Source: Rhizobium sp. (GTDB taxonomy: Bacteria > Pseudomonadota > Alphaproteobacteria > Rhizobiales > Rhizobiaceae). From it: 64,000 bases of DNA. Below, piece by piece: positions 54,611 to 62,872 of this stretch. Positions within the stretch are counted from its first letter, which is position 1. Each line of letters starts with the position of its first letter. The translations under genes were made by a program, and so were the position numbers. The stretch is taken from NCBI GenBank assembly GCA_027533385.1, contig JAPZUE010000009.1:62001-126000 (forward strand). The letters are read 5' to 3'. The notes under the pieces are model-generated. The model was not told the origin of the DNA and did no database searches. It saw only the letters and a program-made list of their open reading frames with translations.

Positions 54611-55276
54611 ATGATCAAGAAGATCGCCATCCTCGCGCTCTGCGCGACCTATCTGAGTGCCTGCACCACGACTGACCCCTATACCGGCCAGCAGAAGGTG
54701 TCGAATACGGCGGGTGGCGCGGCACTCGGTGCAGCAGTCGGCGCGCTCGGTGGCCTTGCTGTCGGCGGTTCGCCGGAAGGCCGCCGCAACGCAGCCCTCA
54801 TCGGTGCCGGTATCGGTGCGCTGGCGGGCGGTGCCATCGGCAATTACATGGACCAGCAGGAAGCCGAACTGCGCGCCCAGCTGCAGGGAACCGGCATCTC
54901 GGTCACCCGCGTCGGCGATCGCATCATCCTGAACATGCCGTCCAACATCACCTTCAATACCGATCAGGACGCGGTCATGCCGCAGTTCTATCCGACGCTG
55001 AACTCGGTCGCGATCGTGCTTCGCAAGTTCGACCGCACGCTGATCGACATCAACGGCCACACCGATTCGACCGGCAGCCAGGCCTATAACCAGGGCCTGT
55101 CCGAACGCCGCGCAATGTCGGTTGCGGGTTACCTCAACAGCCAGGGCGTCGATCCGCGTCGTGTCTCGGCTGTCGGCTTCGGACCGAACCAGCCGATTGC
55201 TTCGAACGCGACCCCGGAAGGTCGGGCGCAGAACCGCCGAGTGGAAATCCAGATCTCGCCGCTTACCCAGGGCTGA
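54611..55276 (+). CDS. OmpA-family outer-membrane lipoprotein
   Basis: A 221-residue lipoprotein. The signal peptide ends in the lipobox LSAC with lipidated Cys18. Next comes a glycine-rich glycine-zipper segment (~35-80, AALGAAVGALGG, GAGIGALAGGAIGNY), then an OmpA C-terminal peptidoglycan-binding domain (~105-215) with INGHTDSTGSQAYNQGLSE and NRRVEI. It probably anchors the outer membrane to peptidoglycan, in the YiaD/Pal-like group. The start at ATG 54611 is supported by GGAGG 10-15 bases upstream. A terminator follows. Confidence 0.93.
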   Translation: MIKKIAILALCATYLSACTTTDPYTGQQKVSNTAGGAALGAAVGALGGLAVGGSPEGRRNAALIGAGIGALAGGAIGNYMDQQEAELRAQLQGTGISVTRVGDRIILNMPSNITFNTDQDAVMPQFYPTLNSVAIVLRKFDRTLIDINGHTDSTGSQAYNQGLSERRAMSVAGYLNSQGVDPRRVSAVGFGPNQPIASNATPEGRAQNRRVEIQISPLTQG

Positions 55277-55298
55277 GGTCTTTCGATCCAAGGGCTTC

Positions 55299-55328
55299 AA
55301 GGCGTCGCATACGTGCGGCGCCTTTTTC
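55299..55328 (+). terminator. Terminator after the OmpA-family lipoprotein gene
   Basis: AAGGCGTCGCA pairs imperfectly with TGCGGCGCCTT around a short loop, followed by a T-run. It also lies at the end of the converging exporter gene. Confidence 0.65.
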
Positions 55329-55331
55329 GTT

Positions 55332-55964
55332 TCAGCGGAAGGTGAGCAGTTTGACGCCGGCAAAGGTGAAAAGAACGGCAAGCGTGCCGTCAATATAGCG
55401 TCGTGCTGCGCGGTAGATCCTGAGTGCGCCCGGGGTCGAGAAGAGGAGCGCATAACCCATGAAGACGATGAAGCCGGTCACCAGACAACCGCAGACGACG
55501 ATGGCGACCGCAAGAGGCGTCGCATCGGCGGGCAGGCCGAGCGAGATGATGGCGAGCCAGGCGAAGATCGCCTTGGGGTTCGTCAGGTGGATCGCGTAAC
55601 CCATCAGGAAGGTGCGCTTCAGGCTCGCAGTCGCCTTGGTAACGCTTAACGGATCGATCTTGCTCGCAGCGGAGCGAAAGGCCCGCCAGGCGAGATAGAG
55701 AAGATAGAGGCCGCCCAGGATACGCATCAGCACCAGCGCCTGCGCATACTGGGAGAGGATGGCGGCAAGGCCTAACGATGCCGAGATCGCCCAGGTCATC
55801 GACCCGCAGAAGATGCCGGCTGCGATCGTTAGTCCGTGCCGACGTCCCTGGCCAAGCGAGGCGGATGCGATCGCCATCGTCGCCGGTCCGGGACTGAGGA
55901 CCGCTACGAGATAGACGAGGTAGGCCGCCGCAACCTGCGGCCAGTATTGAAGAATTTCAGTCAA
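55332..55964 (-). CDS. LysE-family exporter
   Basis: A 210-residue inner-membrane amino-acid exporter of the LysE/RhtB family with about six hydrophobic segments. The diagnostic N-terminal stretch is YLVYLVAVLSPGPATMAIASA, and NPKAIFAWLAI lies mid-protein. The frame could start at 56066, but that would overlap the hisC-type gene and add an unlike tail. TTG 55964 has GGAGC 6 bases upstream and yields the normal family length. Substrate unknown. Confidence 0.85.
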   Translation of the reverse strand: MTEILQYWPQVAAAYLVYLVAVLSPGPATMAIASASLGQGRRHGLTIAAGIFCGSMTWAISASLGLAAILSQYAQALVLMRILGGLYLLYLAWRAFRSAASKIDPLSVTKATASLKRTFLMGYAIHLTNPKAIFAWLAIISLGLPADATPLAVAIVVCGCLVTGFIVFMGYALLFSTPGALRIYRAARRYIDGTLAVLFTFAGVKLLTFR

Positions 55965-56026
55965 GGACGCGCTCCGGTGCCTGCAACAAGAGCCGGAGAG
56001 TAGCGGCTCCTGGTCCGCCCGACACG

Positions 56027-57082
56027 TCAGATGATTTGATCGATCGCCTTCAGAAACTGATGGCATTCCTCCGTCGTTCCGATGGTCACGCGCAGGAAGT
56101 CGGAGATCCGGGGCTTGTTGAAGTGCCGGACAAGAACCGCGCGTTCTCGCAGACCCTTTTGCAGATCCGCCCCCTGATGCGCCGGGTGGCGGGCAAAGAC
56201 GAAGTTTGTCGATGATGGCAGGACCTCGAAGCCACGCGCTTCCAATTCTGCCGTGACCATTTCGCGGTTGGCGATGATCTTGCCTCGGGCCTCGTCGAAC
56301 CAGGCTTCGTCCTCGATGGCAGCCTTAGCGGCGGCCTGGGCGAGCATGTCGACCGGATACGAGTTGAAGCTGTCCTTCATCCGCTCCAGCGCCTCGATCA
56401 GCGGCCGCTGACCGAGCGCAAAGCCGACACGCAGGCCCGCGAGCGAGCGCGACTTTGAGAAGGTCTGGACGACGAGCAGGTTCTCGTAGCGCGGGATGAG
56501 CGAGGCTGCGCTCTCGGCGCCGAAATCGACATAGGCCTCGTCGATCACCACGACCTGATCCGGATGAGAGGCGACGAGCGCCTCGATTTCGGAAAGCGGC
56601 AGGGCAATGCCGGTCGGGGCATTCGGATTGGCGAGAATGATCGCGCCACAGGGACGGTTGTAATCGGCAATGCGCACAAGTAGGCCATCGTCCAGCGGGA
56701 TTTCTTCGACCTTCACTTCGAACAGCCGCGCATAGGTCTTGTAGAAGCTGTAGGTGATGTCCGGATAGAGCAGCGGCGCGTCATGCTTGAGCAGACCGGC
56801 AAAGGTGAAGGCCAGGACTTCGTCGGAACCGTTGCCGACAAAAACCTCGTCGAGCGTTAGCCCGAAGCGCTTGGCAATGGCCTCGCGAAGGCCCGTCGAG
56901 GCCGGATCGGGATAAAGCCGCAGACGGTCTCCGGATGCAGCCGCTATTGCGTCCAGCACCGTCTGCGAGGGGCCGTAGGGGCTCTCATTGGTGTTGAGCT
57001 TCACCAGGCCCGGGATCTTCGGCTGTTCGCCGGCGACATAGGGTTCCAGCGCGTGGACGGCGGACGACCAGAAACGGCTCAT
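56027..57082 (-). CDS. hisC: Histidinol-phosphate aminotransferase family (HisC-like)
   Basis: A 351-residue class I/II PLP-dependent aminotransferase. The PLP lysine is in FSKSRSLAGLRVG, with LNTNESPYGPS near the N-terminus and ILANPNAPTG and VIDEAYVDF in the core. HisC converts imidazole acetol phosphate to histidinol phosphate, and some paralogues act on aromatic amino acids. No other his genes are nearby, so it may be a second HisC-like copy. The start ATG 57082 lies directly after the ispA stop, so the pair is coupled; the longer frame to 57409 lies inside ispA and is not used. Confidence 0.9.
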   Translation of the reverse strand: MSRFWSSAVHALEPYVAGEQPKIPGLVKLNTNESPYGPSQTVLDAIAAASGDRLRLYPDPASTGLREAIAKRFGLTLDEVFVGNGSDEVLAFTFAGLLKHDAPLLYPDITYSFYKTYARLFEVKVEEIPLDDGLLVRIADYNRPCGAIILANPNAPTGIALPLSEIEALVASHPDQVVVIDEAYVDFGAESAASLIPRYENLLVVQTFSKSRSLAGLRVGFALGQRPLIEALERMKDSFNSYPVDMLAQAAAKAAIEDEAWFDEARGKIIANREMVTAELEARGFEVLPSSTNFVFARHPAHQGADLQKGLRERAVLVRHFNKPRISDFLRVTIGTTEECHQFLKAIDQII

Positions 57083-57083
57083 A

Positions 57084-57998
57084 CTATTTCTTCCTGTAGG
57101 CAATGAAATGGGCGGCTTCCTTGAGGCCCTCGGACTTGGCGCCATAGGGCTCAAGCAGGGCGTTGGCTTCCGCCACCAGCCGGTCGAGCTCGGCGCGGGC
57201 CCAGTCGGTGCCCTTGAGACCGACCAGAGTTGCCTTCCCCTTGGCGGCATCCTTGCCGGTCGCCTTGCCAAGGGTTGCGGCATCCGAAGTGATGTCGAGC
57301 AGATCGTCAGCGACCTGGAAGGCGCGGCCGATGATTTCGCCGAAGCGGCGCAGGCGGTCACGATCGTCTGCCGCACGGCCGGCGATGATGGCGCCGGCCT
57401 CGCAGGCAAAGCGCAGAAGCGCGCCGGTCTTCATCGCCTGCAGCATCACGATAGCCGCCTCGTCGGGCTGGTCTTTCTCGGCCGCGAGATCGAGCATCTG
57501 GCCACCCGCCATGCCGCCGATGCCAGCGGCGCGGGAAAGCTCAAGCACCAGGGCCACCTTGGCCGTATCGGGCAGGGGTGTTTCCGGTGAAGCGATGATG
57601 TCGAAGGCATAGGTGAGCAGGCCGTCGCCTGCCAGAATCGCGGTCGCCTCGTCATACTGCTTGTGAACCGTCGGCTTGCCGCGGCGCAGGTCGTCGTCGT
57701 CCATGGCCGGCAGGTCGTCATGCACCAGCGAATAGCTGTGCAGGCATTCGAGCGCACAGCCGACCTGGAGGGCTGCCTCGTCGCTTCCGCCGAACAGCCG
57801 GGTCCCCTGCGCGACCAGATAGGGGCGCAGCCGCTTGCCGCCGTTCAGCGCGCCGTAATGCATGGCCTCGATCAGCTGCCGGGGCCGAGCAAGCTCCGCC
57901 GGGCGCGGCGTCGCTTCAAGAAGGATGGCGAGCCTTGCCTCGACGATCTCGGCATGGGCGGACAGGCTATTTTCAAAGACATCGGCGCTCTTGGTCAT
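57084..57998 (-). CDS. ispA: Polyprenyl synthetase (farnesyl diphosphate synthase, IspA)
   Basis: A 304-residue trans-isoprenyl diphosphate synthase. The first Asp-rich motif is in LVHDDLPAMDDDDLRRG and the second in VADDLLDITSD, both required for Mg2+-diphosphate binding; GGKRLRPYL binds diphosphate. Length and the two-residue insert in the first motif fit bacterial farnesyl diphosphate synthase. It is first of a two-gene unit with the hisC-like gene and consumes products of the MEP pathway, whose ispG gene is nearby. Confidence 0.93.
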   Translation of the reverse strand: MTKSADVFENSLSAHAEIVEARLAILLEATPRPAELARPRQLIEAMHYGALNGGKRLRPYLVAQGTRLFGGSDEAALQVGCALECLHSYSLVHDDLPAMDDDDLRRGKPTVHKQYDEATAILAGDGLLTYAFDIIASPETPLPDTAKVALVLELSRAAGIGGMAGGQMLDLAAEKDQPDEAAIVMLQAMKTGALLRFACEAGAIIAGRAADDRDRLRRFGEIIGRAFQVADDLLDITSDAATLGKATGKDAAKGKATLVGLKGTDWARAELDRLVAEANALLEPYGAKSEGLKEAAHFIAYRKK

Positions 57999-58136
57999 CT
58001 GGGCTATTTGGCACGCTGCCCCCTGTCAGGCAACGGGAAATTCAGCGCGGGAATGGCGCGGAACAGCGCACCCAGACTGGTCATTTGCCAGGAGGACCGC
58101 TAAGAGGGTCCATCATCGATCACGGACCCAACTTCG

Positions 58137-58877
58137 TTGACACTGGAAGTCAAGGCATTGGAGAAAAACGAGCAGCTCATGCCGCCGGAAGAGCGGAGGC
58201 TGCGGCCCCGACTCTTCCGGGCCGCTGTGATCGCGCTCCTGGTCTTTCTGTTCGGGCCTTACCTGCTCATCCTGCTCTATCGGCTCGACTTCGTGCGGCC
58301 GGTCTCGACGCTGATGCTGGCAGATCTCGCGACCTTCCAGGGCTATGACCGGCGGTGGGTGGATTTCGAGGATATCTCGCCTAATGTCGTGCGTGCGGTG
58401 ATGATGTCCGAGGATGGGCAGTACTGCAATCACGGCGGGGTCGACTGGACCCAGCTGCAGTCCGTCATCGACGATGCGATGGCGGGGGAAGCGACGCGGG
58501 GCGCAAGCACGATCCCGATGCAGACGGCCAAAAACCTGTTCCTGTGGAACGGGCGTTCCTTCATCCGCAAGGGCCTCGAATTGCCGCTGGCACTCGCGCT
58601 GGATGCCGTCTGGCCAAAGGAGCGGACGATGGAGATCTATCTCAACATCGCCGAATGGGGGCCGGGCATCTACGGGATCGAAGCTGCCGCCCGATACCAT
58701 TTCAAGACCTCGGCCGCCAAGTTGAGCCGCCAGCAGGCTGCGCTCCTGGCTGTTTCGCTGCCAAACCCGATCACGCGTGTGGCCAGCAAACCCGGGCCGG
58801 GCCTGAAGCGTCTGGCCGGCGTCGTCGACAGGCGTGCGCGTGCCTCGGGTGATTACATCACCTGTCTTTATGATTGA
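58137..58877 (+). CDS. mtgA: Monofunctional peptidoglycan glycosyltransferase (MtgA)
   Basis: A protein of about 246 residues with one N-terminal transmembrane anchor (~28-48) and a GT51 transglycosylase domain that polymerises lipid II in the periplasm. The catalytic glutamate is Glu92 in [15 protein letters not shown]; the other conserved blocks are [36 protein letters not shown] and [15 protein letters not shown]. There is no transpeptidase domain. The start is uncertain: TTG at 58137, TTG at 58158 or ATG at 58179 are possible, differing only in the cytoplasmic tail. Confidence 0.93.
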   Translation: MTLEVKALEKNEQLMPPEERRLRPRLFRAAVIALLVFLFGPYLLILLYRLDFVRPVSTLMLADLATFQGYDRRWVDFEDISPNVVRAVMMSEDGQYCNHGGVDWTQLQSVIDDAMAGEATRGASTIPMQTAKNLFLWNGRSFIRKGLELPLALALDAVWPKERTMEIYLNIAEWGPGIYGIEAAARYHFKTSAAKLSRQQAALLAVSLPNPITRVASKPGPGLKRLAGVVDRRARASGDYITCLYD

Positions 58878-58949
58878 GATCAGAAGCTTTCGTTGGTCGC
58901 GGAGCGATCGATCCGGTTAGGATCATGTCCCAACCGTCTGGAAGGCGCC

Positions 58950-59597
58950 ATGACCGATCTCATCCTCTATATCGCCAACAAGAACTATTCCTCCTGGTCG
59001 TTCCGGCCCTGGATCGCCATGACCGCTGCCGGCATTCCCTTTCGCGAAGAGCTGATCCCGTTCGGCCCGGGGGCCACCCATCCGCGCTTTCGCGAGTTGT
59101 CGCCGACGGGGAAGGTCCCTGTGCTGCATCACGGTTCCGTTCGGGTCTGGGAGTCGCTCGCCATCATCGAATATGTGGCCGAGCTCTATCCTGATGTGGG
59201 GTTCTGGCCTGCCGACCGCGAGAGCCGGTCGCTGGCGCGCTCCATTTCCATGGAAATGCTGTCCGGCTTCCGGGCCTTGCGCAGCGCCTGCCCGATGAAC
59301 CTTCGGCGGCCCGTGAAGGCAATCCCGCTGCCGGAGGGAGTTGCAGCCGACGTCGCACGCATCGAGGCGATCTGGCGCGAGATGCTGAAACGTTCGGGCG
59401 GTCCCTTCCTGTTCGGCACATTCTCTGCGGCGGATGCCATGTTTGCGCCGGTCGTCAATCGCTTCAGCGCCTACGACCTGGTAAAAGATGCGGGGACCAT
59501 TGCCTACATGGACGCGATGCGCGCGCATCCGGCCTGGCTTGCCTGGGAGGAGGCAGCCCTTGCGGAACCCTGGATCGTGCCTGAGGACGAGGCCTGA
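58950..59597 (+). CDS. Glutathione S-transferase family protein
   Basis: A 215-residue cytoplasmic protein with an N-terminal thioredoxin-like GST domain (~1-80; candidate catalytic Ser in [12 protein letters not shown], cis-Pro in GKVPVL, ES of VWESLAII) and a helical C-terminal domain (~90-205, [14 protein letters not shown]). The frame extends to 58893; ATG 58950 preceded by GGAAGG is the natural start. Substrate unknown. It is a single gene between mtgA and rpmF. Confidence 0.9.
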
Positions 59598-59752
59598 ACG
59601 GGCCTCTCTTAGATTCGAAAAAAGTGTGCTGGGGACTGGTCAAACCCACTTCGGGCATGTATAAGCCCGCCAAATTCCGAGATCGAGACAGGTTCTGTCC
59701 GGCCTCATCGAGGCCGCTAAACCTGTTTTGTCCGTCACGTGGAGTAACGAAA

Positions 59753-59938
59753 ATGGCTGTACCGAAGAGAAAAACAAGCCCGTCCAAGCGCGGTATGCGC
59801 CGCTCTGCTGACGCGCTGAAGGCCCCGACCTATGTCGAGGACAAGAATTCTGGCGAACTGCGCCGTCCGCACCATATCGATCTGAAGACCGGTATGTATC
59901 GCGGCCGTCAGGTTCTGACGCCGAAGGAAAGCGCATAA
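59753..59938 (+). CDS. rpmF: 50S ribosomal protein L32
   Basis: A 61-residue basic ribosomal protein beginning [18 protein letters not shown] and containing [16 protein letters not shown], typical of alphaproteobacterial L32 without zinc cysteines. GGAG lies 9 bases upstream. Its terminator is the GC-rich palindrome 29 bases downstream, the one into which the insertion sequence has integrated. Confidence 0.97.
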
Positions 59939-59966
59939 TCCTCGCGCTTTGACTCACTGCTTTGAA

Positions 59967-59988
59967 GGGCCGGCGCTTGCGCCGGCCT
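59967..59988 (+). repeat. Left copy of 22-bp direct repeat flanking the insertion sequence (rpmF terminator stem)
   Basis: The repeat consists of GG plus the 20-base palindrome GGCCGGCGCTTGCGCCGGCC, trimmed by overlap to 22 bases in total (59967-59988), and is identical to 61527-61548. Here the hairpin directly abuts the element, so its original T-run has been displaced to the other side. Confidence 0.92.
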
Positions 59989-60000
59989 CAGACTGCTGAC

Positions 60001-60026
60001 AAACCCCTGGTCACATCCAGGGGTTT
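60001..60026 (+). promoter_or_regulatory. Hairpin immediately upstream of the transposase start
   Basis: AAACCCCTGG and CCAGGGGTTT form a perfect 10-bp stem with a 6-base loop. The stem overlaps the inner part of the left inverted repeat and ends at the base before the first in-frame ATG (60027). It could occlude the ribosome binding site in messages reading in from rpmF, a known strategy of insertion sequences; its use here is inferred. Confidence 0.6.
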
Positions 60027-61412
60027 ATGATTCACTGGGACATGTTGAAGAAACCTGCTCCCGAACAGACGGCTCTCGAGATGGTGACGCTCGACAGCTT
60101 GGTGCCGAAGGATCATCTGCTTCGCAAGATCGATGCAGTGATCGATTTTTCCTTTATCCATGATCGCGTTGCCGGTCTTTATTGCGCCGACAATGGCCGC
60201 CCGCCGCTCGATCCGACATGCATGTTCAAGGCGCTGTTCCTCGGCTATCTGTTTGGGATACGCTCGGAGCGTCAGTTGGTGCGCGAGATCGAGGTGAATG
60301 TCGCCTATCGGTGGTTCCTGCGCATGAAGCTGACCGACCCGGTCTTTGATGCTTCAACGCTGTCCCAGAACTGCCGCCGCCGCTTCAACGACACGTCGGT
60401 AGCGCAGGACATATTTGATGCGATTGTGGAACAGGCGATCCGCCACGGCTTGGTGGATGGCACGGTGCTCTACACGGATTCGACCCATCTGAAGGCCAAT
60501 GCCAACAAGGGCAAATATGATCTTGAGATGCTCGCCAAGTCGCGCGCCGACTACTGGGCGGATCTCGACCGGGCGATTGAGGTTGAGCGGGCAGCGCACG
60601 GCCAGAAGCCGCTTGGGCAAAAAGAGCGCGAGCCTCAGGTGAAGGAAACCAAGGTCAGCCGCACCGATCCGGACAGCGGTTATATGGTGCGCGACGGCAA
60701 GCCCAAGGGCTTCTTTTATCTCGATCATCGCACCGTCGATGGCCGCCATGCCATCATCACCGATACCCATGTGACGCCGGCCAATGTGCATGACAGTATC
60801 GTCTACCTGGAGCGTCTCGACCGTCAGCGCGAGCGCTTCGAGTTCAATGTCGGCGCGGTCGGGCTCGATGCGGGCTATGCCACATCAGGCATTGCCAAGG
60901 GCCTGGAGGCGAGACAAATCCTCGGGGTGACCGGCTATCGTAATCCGACCCCGCCCAGGGACGGGATGGTCGCCAAATCGAAATTCGTCTTTGAGCACGA
61001 GGCCGACGGCTATCGCTGTCCGCAAGGCCAGCTCCTCACCTATGCCACCACCGACCGCAACGGCTACAAGCATTACCGTTCCGATCCCGCCATCTGCCAC
61101 GACTGCCCGCTTCTGGCGTCGTGCACGTCGAATGCCAGGGCGGAACGGACCATCACCCGCCATGTCTGGCAAGAAGCCCGCGATCGCACGGACGCGCAGC
61201 GCAAGACACCGTGGGGCAAGGCCATCTACAAGCGGCGAAAGGAAACGGTCGAACGCTCCTTTGCCGATGCCAAACAGCTTCACGGCCACCGCTACGCCCG
61301 CTTCCGCGGTCTCATCAAAGTCCAATGCCAATGCCTTCTCGCCGCCGCCGCGCAGAACATCAAGAAGATCGCAATGGCAATGACCAAAGCCCCGAAACCA
61401 GCCTGGGGATGA
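60027..61412 (+). CDS. IS1182-family transposase
   Basis: A 461-residue DDE transposase. The N-terminal DUF772-type domain spans ~15-95 (LVPKDHLLRKIDAVIDF, LFLGYLFGIRSERQLVREI), and the catalytic core has candidate acidic residues in LYTDSTHLKANANKG, VGLDAGYATSGI and ERSFADAKQLHGHRYARFRG. A cysteine cluster (CPQGQLL, CHDCPLLASC) lies between. It is full length with no frameshift. The first ATG lies just after a hairpin; a second start (ATG at 60042) is possible. Confidence 0.94.
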   Translation: MIHWDMLKKPAPEQTALEMVTLDSLVPKDHLLRKIDAVIDFSFIHDRVAGLYCADNGRPPLDPTCMFKALFLGYLFGIRSERQLVREIEVNVAYRWFLRMKLTDPVFDASTLSQNCRRRFNDTSVAQDIFDAIVEQAIRHGLVDGTVLYTDSTHLKANANKGKYDLEMLAKSRADYWADLDRAIEVERAAHGQKPLGQKEREPQVKETKVSRTDPDSGYMVRDGKPKGFFYLDHRTVDGRHAIITDTHVTPANVHDSIVYLERLDRQRERFEFNVGAVGLDAGYATSGIAKGLEARQILGVTGYRNPTPPRDGMVAKSKFVFEHEADGYRCPQGQLLTYATTDRNGYKHYRSDPAICHDCPLLASCTSNARAERTITRHVWQEARDRTDAQRKTPWGKAIYKRRKETVERSFADAKQLHGHRYARFRGLIKVQCQCLLAAAAQNIKKIAMAMTKAPKPAWG

Positions 61413-61486
61413 GGGATCTCGACCCGCTTCCAACCGCGCCACACCACCCGACAAGACACCACTTTCGCGTGAGCCAGAAAAGACAA

Positions 61487-61514
61487 AAACCCGCCGAAAG
61501 AAATCGACGGGTTT
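61487..61514. terminator. Hairpin at the right end of the insertion sequence
   Basis: AAACCCGCCG and CGACGGGTTT pair over 9 of 10 positions with an 8-base loop and a T-run at the distal arm. It may terminate transposase transcription; the distal arm is part of the right inverted repeat. Confidence 0.5.
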
Positions 61515-61526
61515 GTCAGCGGTCTG

Positions 61527-61548
61527 GGGCCGGCGCTTGCGCCGGCCT
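61527..61548 (+). repeat. Right copy of 22-bp direct repeat; terminator with T-run
   Basis: Identical to 59967-59988. Here the palindrome is followed by TTTTC, so this copy keeps the complete terminator and is probably the original 3' end of the rpmF transcription unit before insertion. Confidence 0.9.
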
Positions 61549-61633
61549 TTTCATTTGTCATTAGGCATAGTTAAATTGCGCGGTTGACGGCTGCCGAAGC
61601 GGGCGCCGTCGCATTGCCAGGAAGGATTTCTGC

Positions 61634-62029
61634 ATGCTGATCGCCGTGCCACTGATGATCGTGCCTTTCGTCTTCTACAATGCCGTGATGTTGGGCAGTG
61701 GCGTTGCAGCATTCTCGGGCGTGATCATGACCGTGCCGATGTTGTCTGGTGCGGTCTGGACGATGACGCTCGGCGATCTCGTCATCCTTTCGGCGCTCGT
61801 GGCGCTATTCTTCGAAGTGTTGAAGGCAACGCTCAGCAATCGCGGCTCATTGATGAACCACATGCTGTCGATGCTGGTTTTCATCGCATTCCTGGTGGAA
61901 TTCCTGCTGGTCAGGGAGGCGGCGACGCAGCTTTTCTTCAGCCTGATGGTGATTGCCTTCATCGACGTGGTCGCGGGCTTCACCATTTCCAATCGCGCGG
62001 CCGGTCGCGACGTCTCGATCGGCCTCTAG
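61634..62029 (+). CDS. Small conserved-type integral membrane protein, function unknown
   Basis: A 131-residue, very hydrophobic protein with four probable transmembrane segments (~3-23, ~28-60, ~74-95, ~98-118) and a short polar C-terminus. AGGAAGGA lies 7-14 bases before the ATG. I do not recognise a family. It is between the insertion sequence and a bidirectional terminator, converging on phaR. Before the insertion it followed the rpmF terminator directly. Confidence 0.75.
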   Translation: MLIAVPLMIVPFVFYNAVMLGSGVAAFSGVIMTVPMLSGAVWTMTLGDLVILSALVALFFEVLKATLSNRGSLMNHMLSMLVFIAFLVEFLLVREAATQLFFSLMVIAFIDVVAGFTISNRAAGRDVSIGL

Positions 62030-62042
62030 CCCTCAGATGAAA

Positions 62043-62062
62043 AAGGCCCCGTTCGGGGCCTT
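62043..62062. terminator. Bidirectional terminator between the membrane protein gene and phaR
   Basis: AAGGCCCCG and CGGGGCCTT form a 9-bp perfect stem with a TT loop, with A residues on the left and TT on the right, between converging genes. Confidence 0.8.
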
Positions 62063-62070
62063 GTCTTGCA

Positions 62071-62649
62071 TCAGAGATTGTCGAGCTTGTTCTGCAGGGA
62101 GCGCAATTGCTCCTTCAGCTCGTCGATATCCTTGGCTTCCGCCTTCTTCGTTTCCTTGGCCGGCTGCTGGCCGCCCAGGAAGGGCGAGAACATCTGCATG
62201 GCCTGCTGGAACATCTCGGTGTTGCGCTTGACCTGCTCTTCCATGAGTTGCATCGGCATCTGCAGGTTCTTCGACAGCGGATGATCGCCGAAGGCCTTGG
62301 TCATCTGCTCGCGCATCTGCGTCTGCTGTTCGGAAAAGGCCTTCATCGAGTGCTCGAGGAAGCTAGGTACCACCATCTGCATCTGGTCGCCGTAATAGCT
62401 GATGAGCTGGCGCAGGAAGGAGATCGGCAGCAGCGTGTTGCCGGTCTTCGACTCCTGTTCGAAGATGATCTGGGTCAGGACGGAATGTGTGATGTCTTCG
62501 CCGGACTTGGCATCCTGAACTACGAAATCCTCCCCCTTCTTGACCATCTTGGCCAGGTCCTCAAGGGTCACGTAGGTGCTGGTTCCGGTGTTGTAGAGGC
62601 GACGATTGGCGTATTTCTTGATAACGATTTCGCCATCGGCTTTGGCCAT
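62071..62649 (-). CDS. phaR: Polyhydroxyalkanoate synthesis repressor PhaR
   Basis: A 192-residue regulator of PHB storage. The N-terminal PHB/PHA accumulation DNA-binding domain (~8-68) has the diagnostic KKYANRRLYNTGTSTYVTLEDL, followed by the PHB-accumulation domain (~70-115) with QIIFEQESK and LPISFLRQLISYYGDQMQ. The C-terminus is Gln/Met-rich and then highly charged with a probable coiled coil (DIDELKEQLRSLQNKLDNL). PhaR binds PHB granules and represses phasin and pha genes. GGAG is 6-9 bases upstream of the ATG. It is divergent from phaA, 223 bases apart. Confidence 0.95.
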   Translation of the reverse strand: MAKADGEIVIKKYANRRLYNTGTSTYVTLEDLAKMVKKGEDFVVQDAKSGEDITHSVLTQIIFEQESKTGNTLLPISFLRQLISYYGDQMQMVVPSFLEHSMKAFSEQQTQMREQMTKAFGDHPLSKNLQMPMQLMEEQVKRNTEMFQQAMQMFSPFLGGQQPAKETKKAEAKDIDELKEQLRSLQNKLDNL

Positions 62650-62872
62650 TGCAGTCTCCTAACCCGTCGTTTTTCGATTGTTTTTGCTCTTCCCGGCCAG
62701 AGTGTAAGCGCAAATGAAGTCCGGTGACAATCTCTTTGTGCGATGCAGGATCGGCATTTGACGAAAGTCAGGCAAGCGCAACCAAAGAACGAGAAAGCCG
62801 AGTTTATCCTGTTTGACACAGGCGGCAGTCTTTGTCAGTTTCTCCTCAATCACAAAAACCGAGGAGACCTCC
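62650..62872. promoter_or_regulatory. phaR/phaA divergent promoter region
   Basis: This 223-base region should hold both promoters. TTGACGAAAGTCAG at 62758-62771 is a near-perfect dyad (TTGAC-N4-GTCAa) of the CRP/FNR size class. TGC/GCA-rich stretches around 62738-62780 are of the type bound by PhaR in relatives. Neither is a strong match, so both are only candidates. Confidence 0.3.

Larger units (their letters stand above)
59989..61526 (+). mobile_element. IS1182-type insertion sequence, complete (1,538 bp)
   Basis: The element has imperfect terminal inverted repeats: left CAGACTGCTGACAAACCC, and right end reading inward CAGACCGCTGACAAACCC (17 of 18 identical, 19 of 22 over a longer span). 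It is flanked by identical 22-bp direct repeats and carries one intact transposase gene. The target was a rho-independent terminator hairpin downstream of rpmF. The integrity of ends, flanks and gene indicates a recent, probably still active insertion. Confidence 0.93.

Noticed and set aside
59967..61548. 22-bp repeats as attachment sites of an integrative element
   Set aside because: They flank a simple transposase-plus-inverted-repeat unit directly at its ends, so they are target-site duplications; there is no integrase.
62758..62771. FixK/FNR box before phaA
   Set aside because: TTGACGAAAGTCAG is symmetric but its half-sites (GAC/GTC) differ from the TTGAT/ATCAA consensus; kept only as a weak candidate in the promoter entry.
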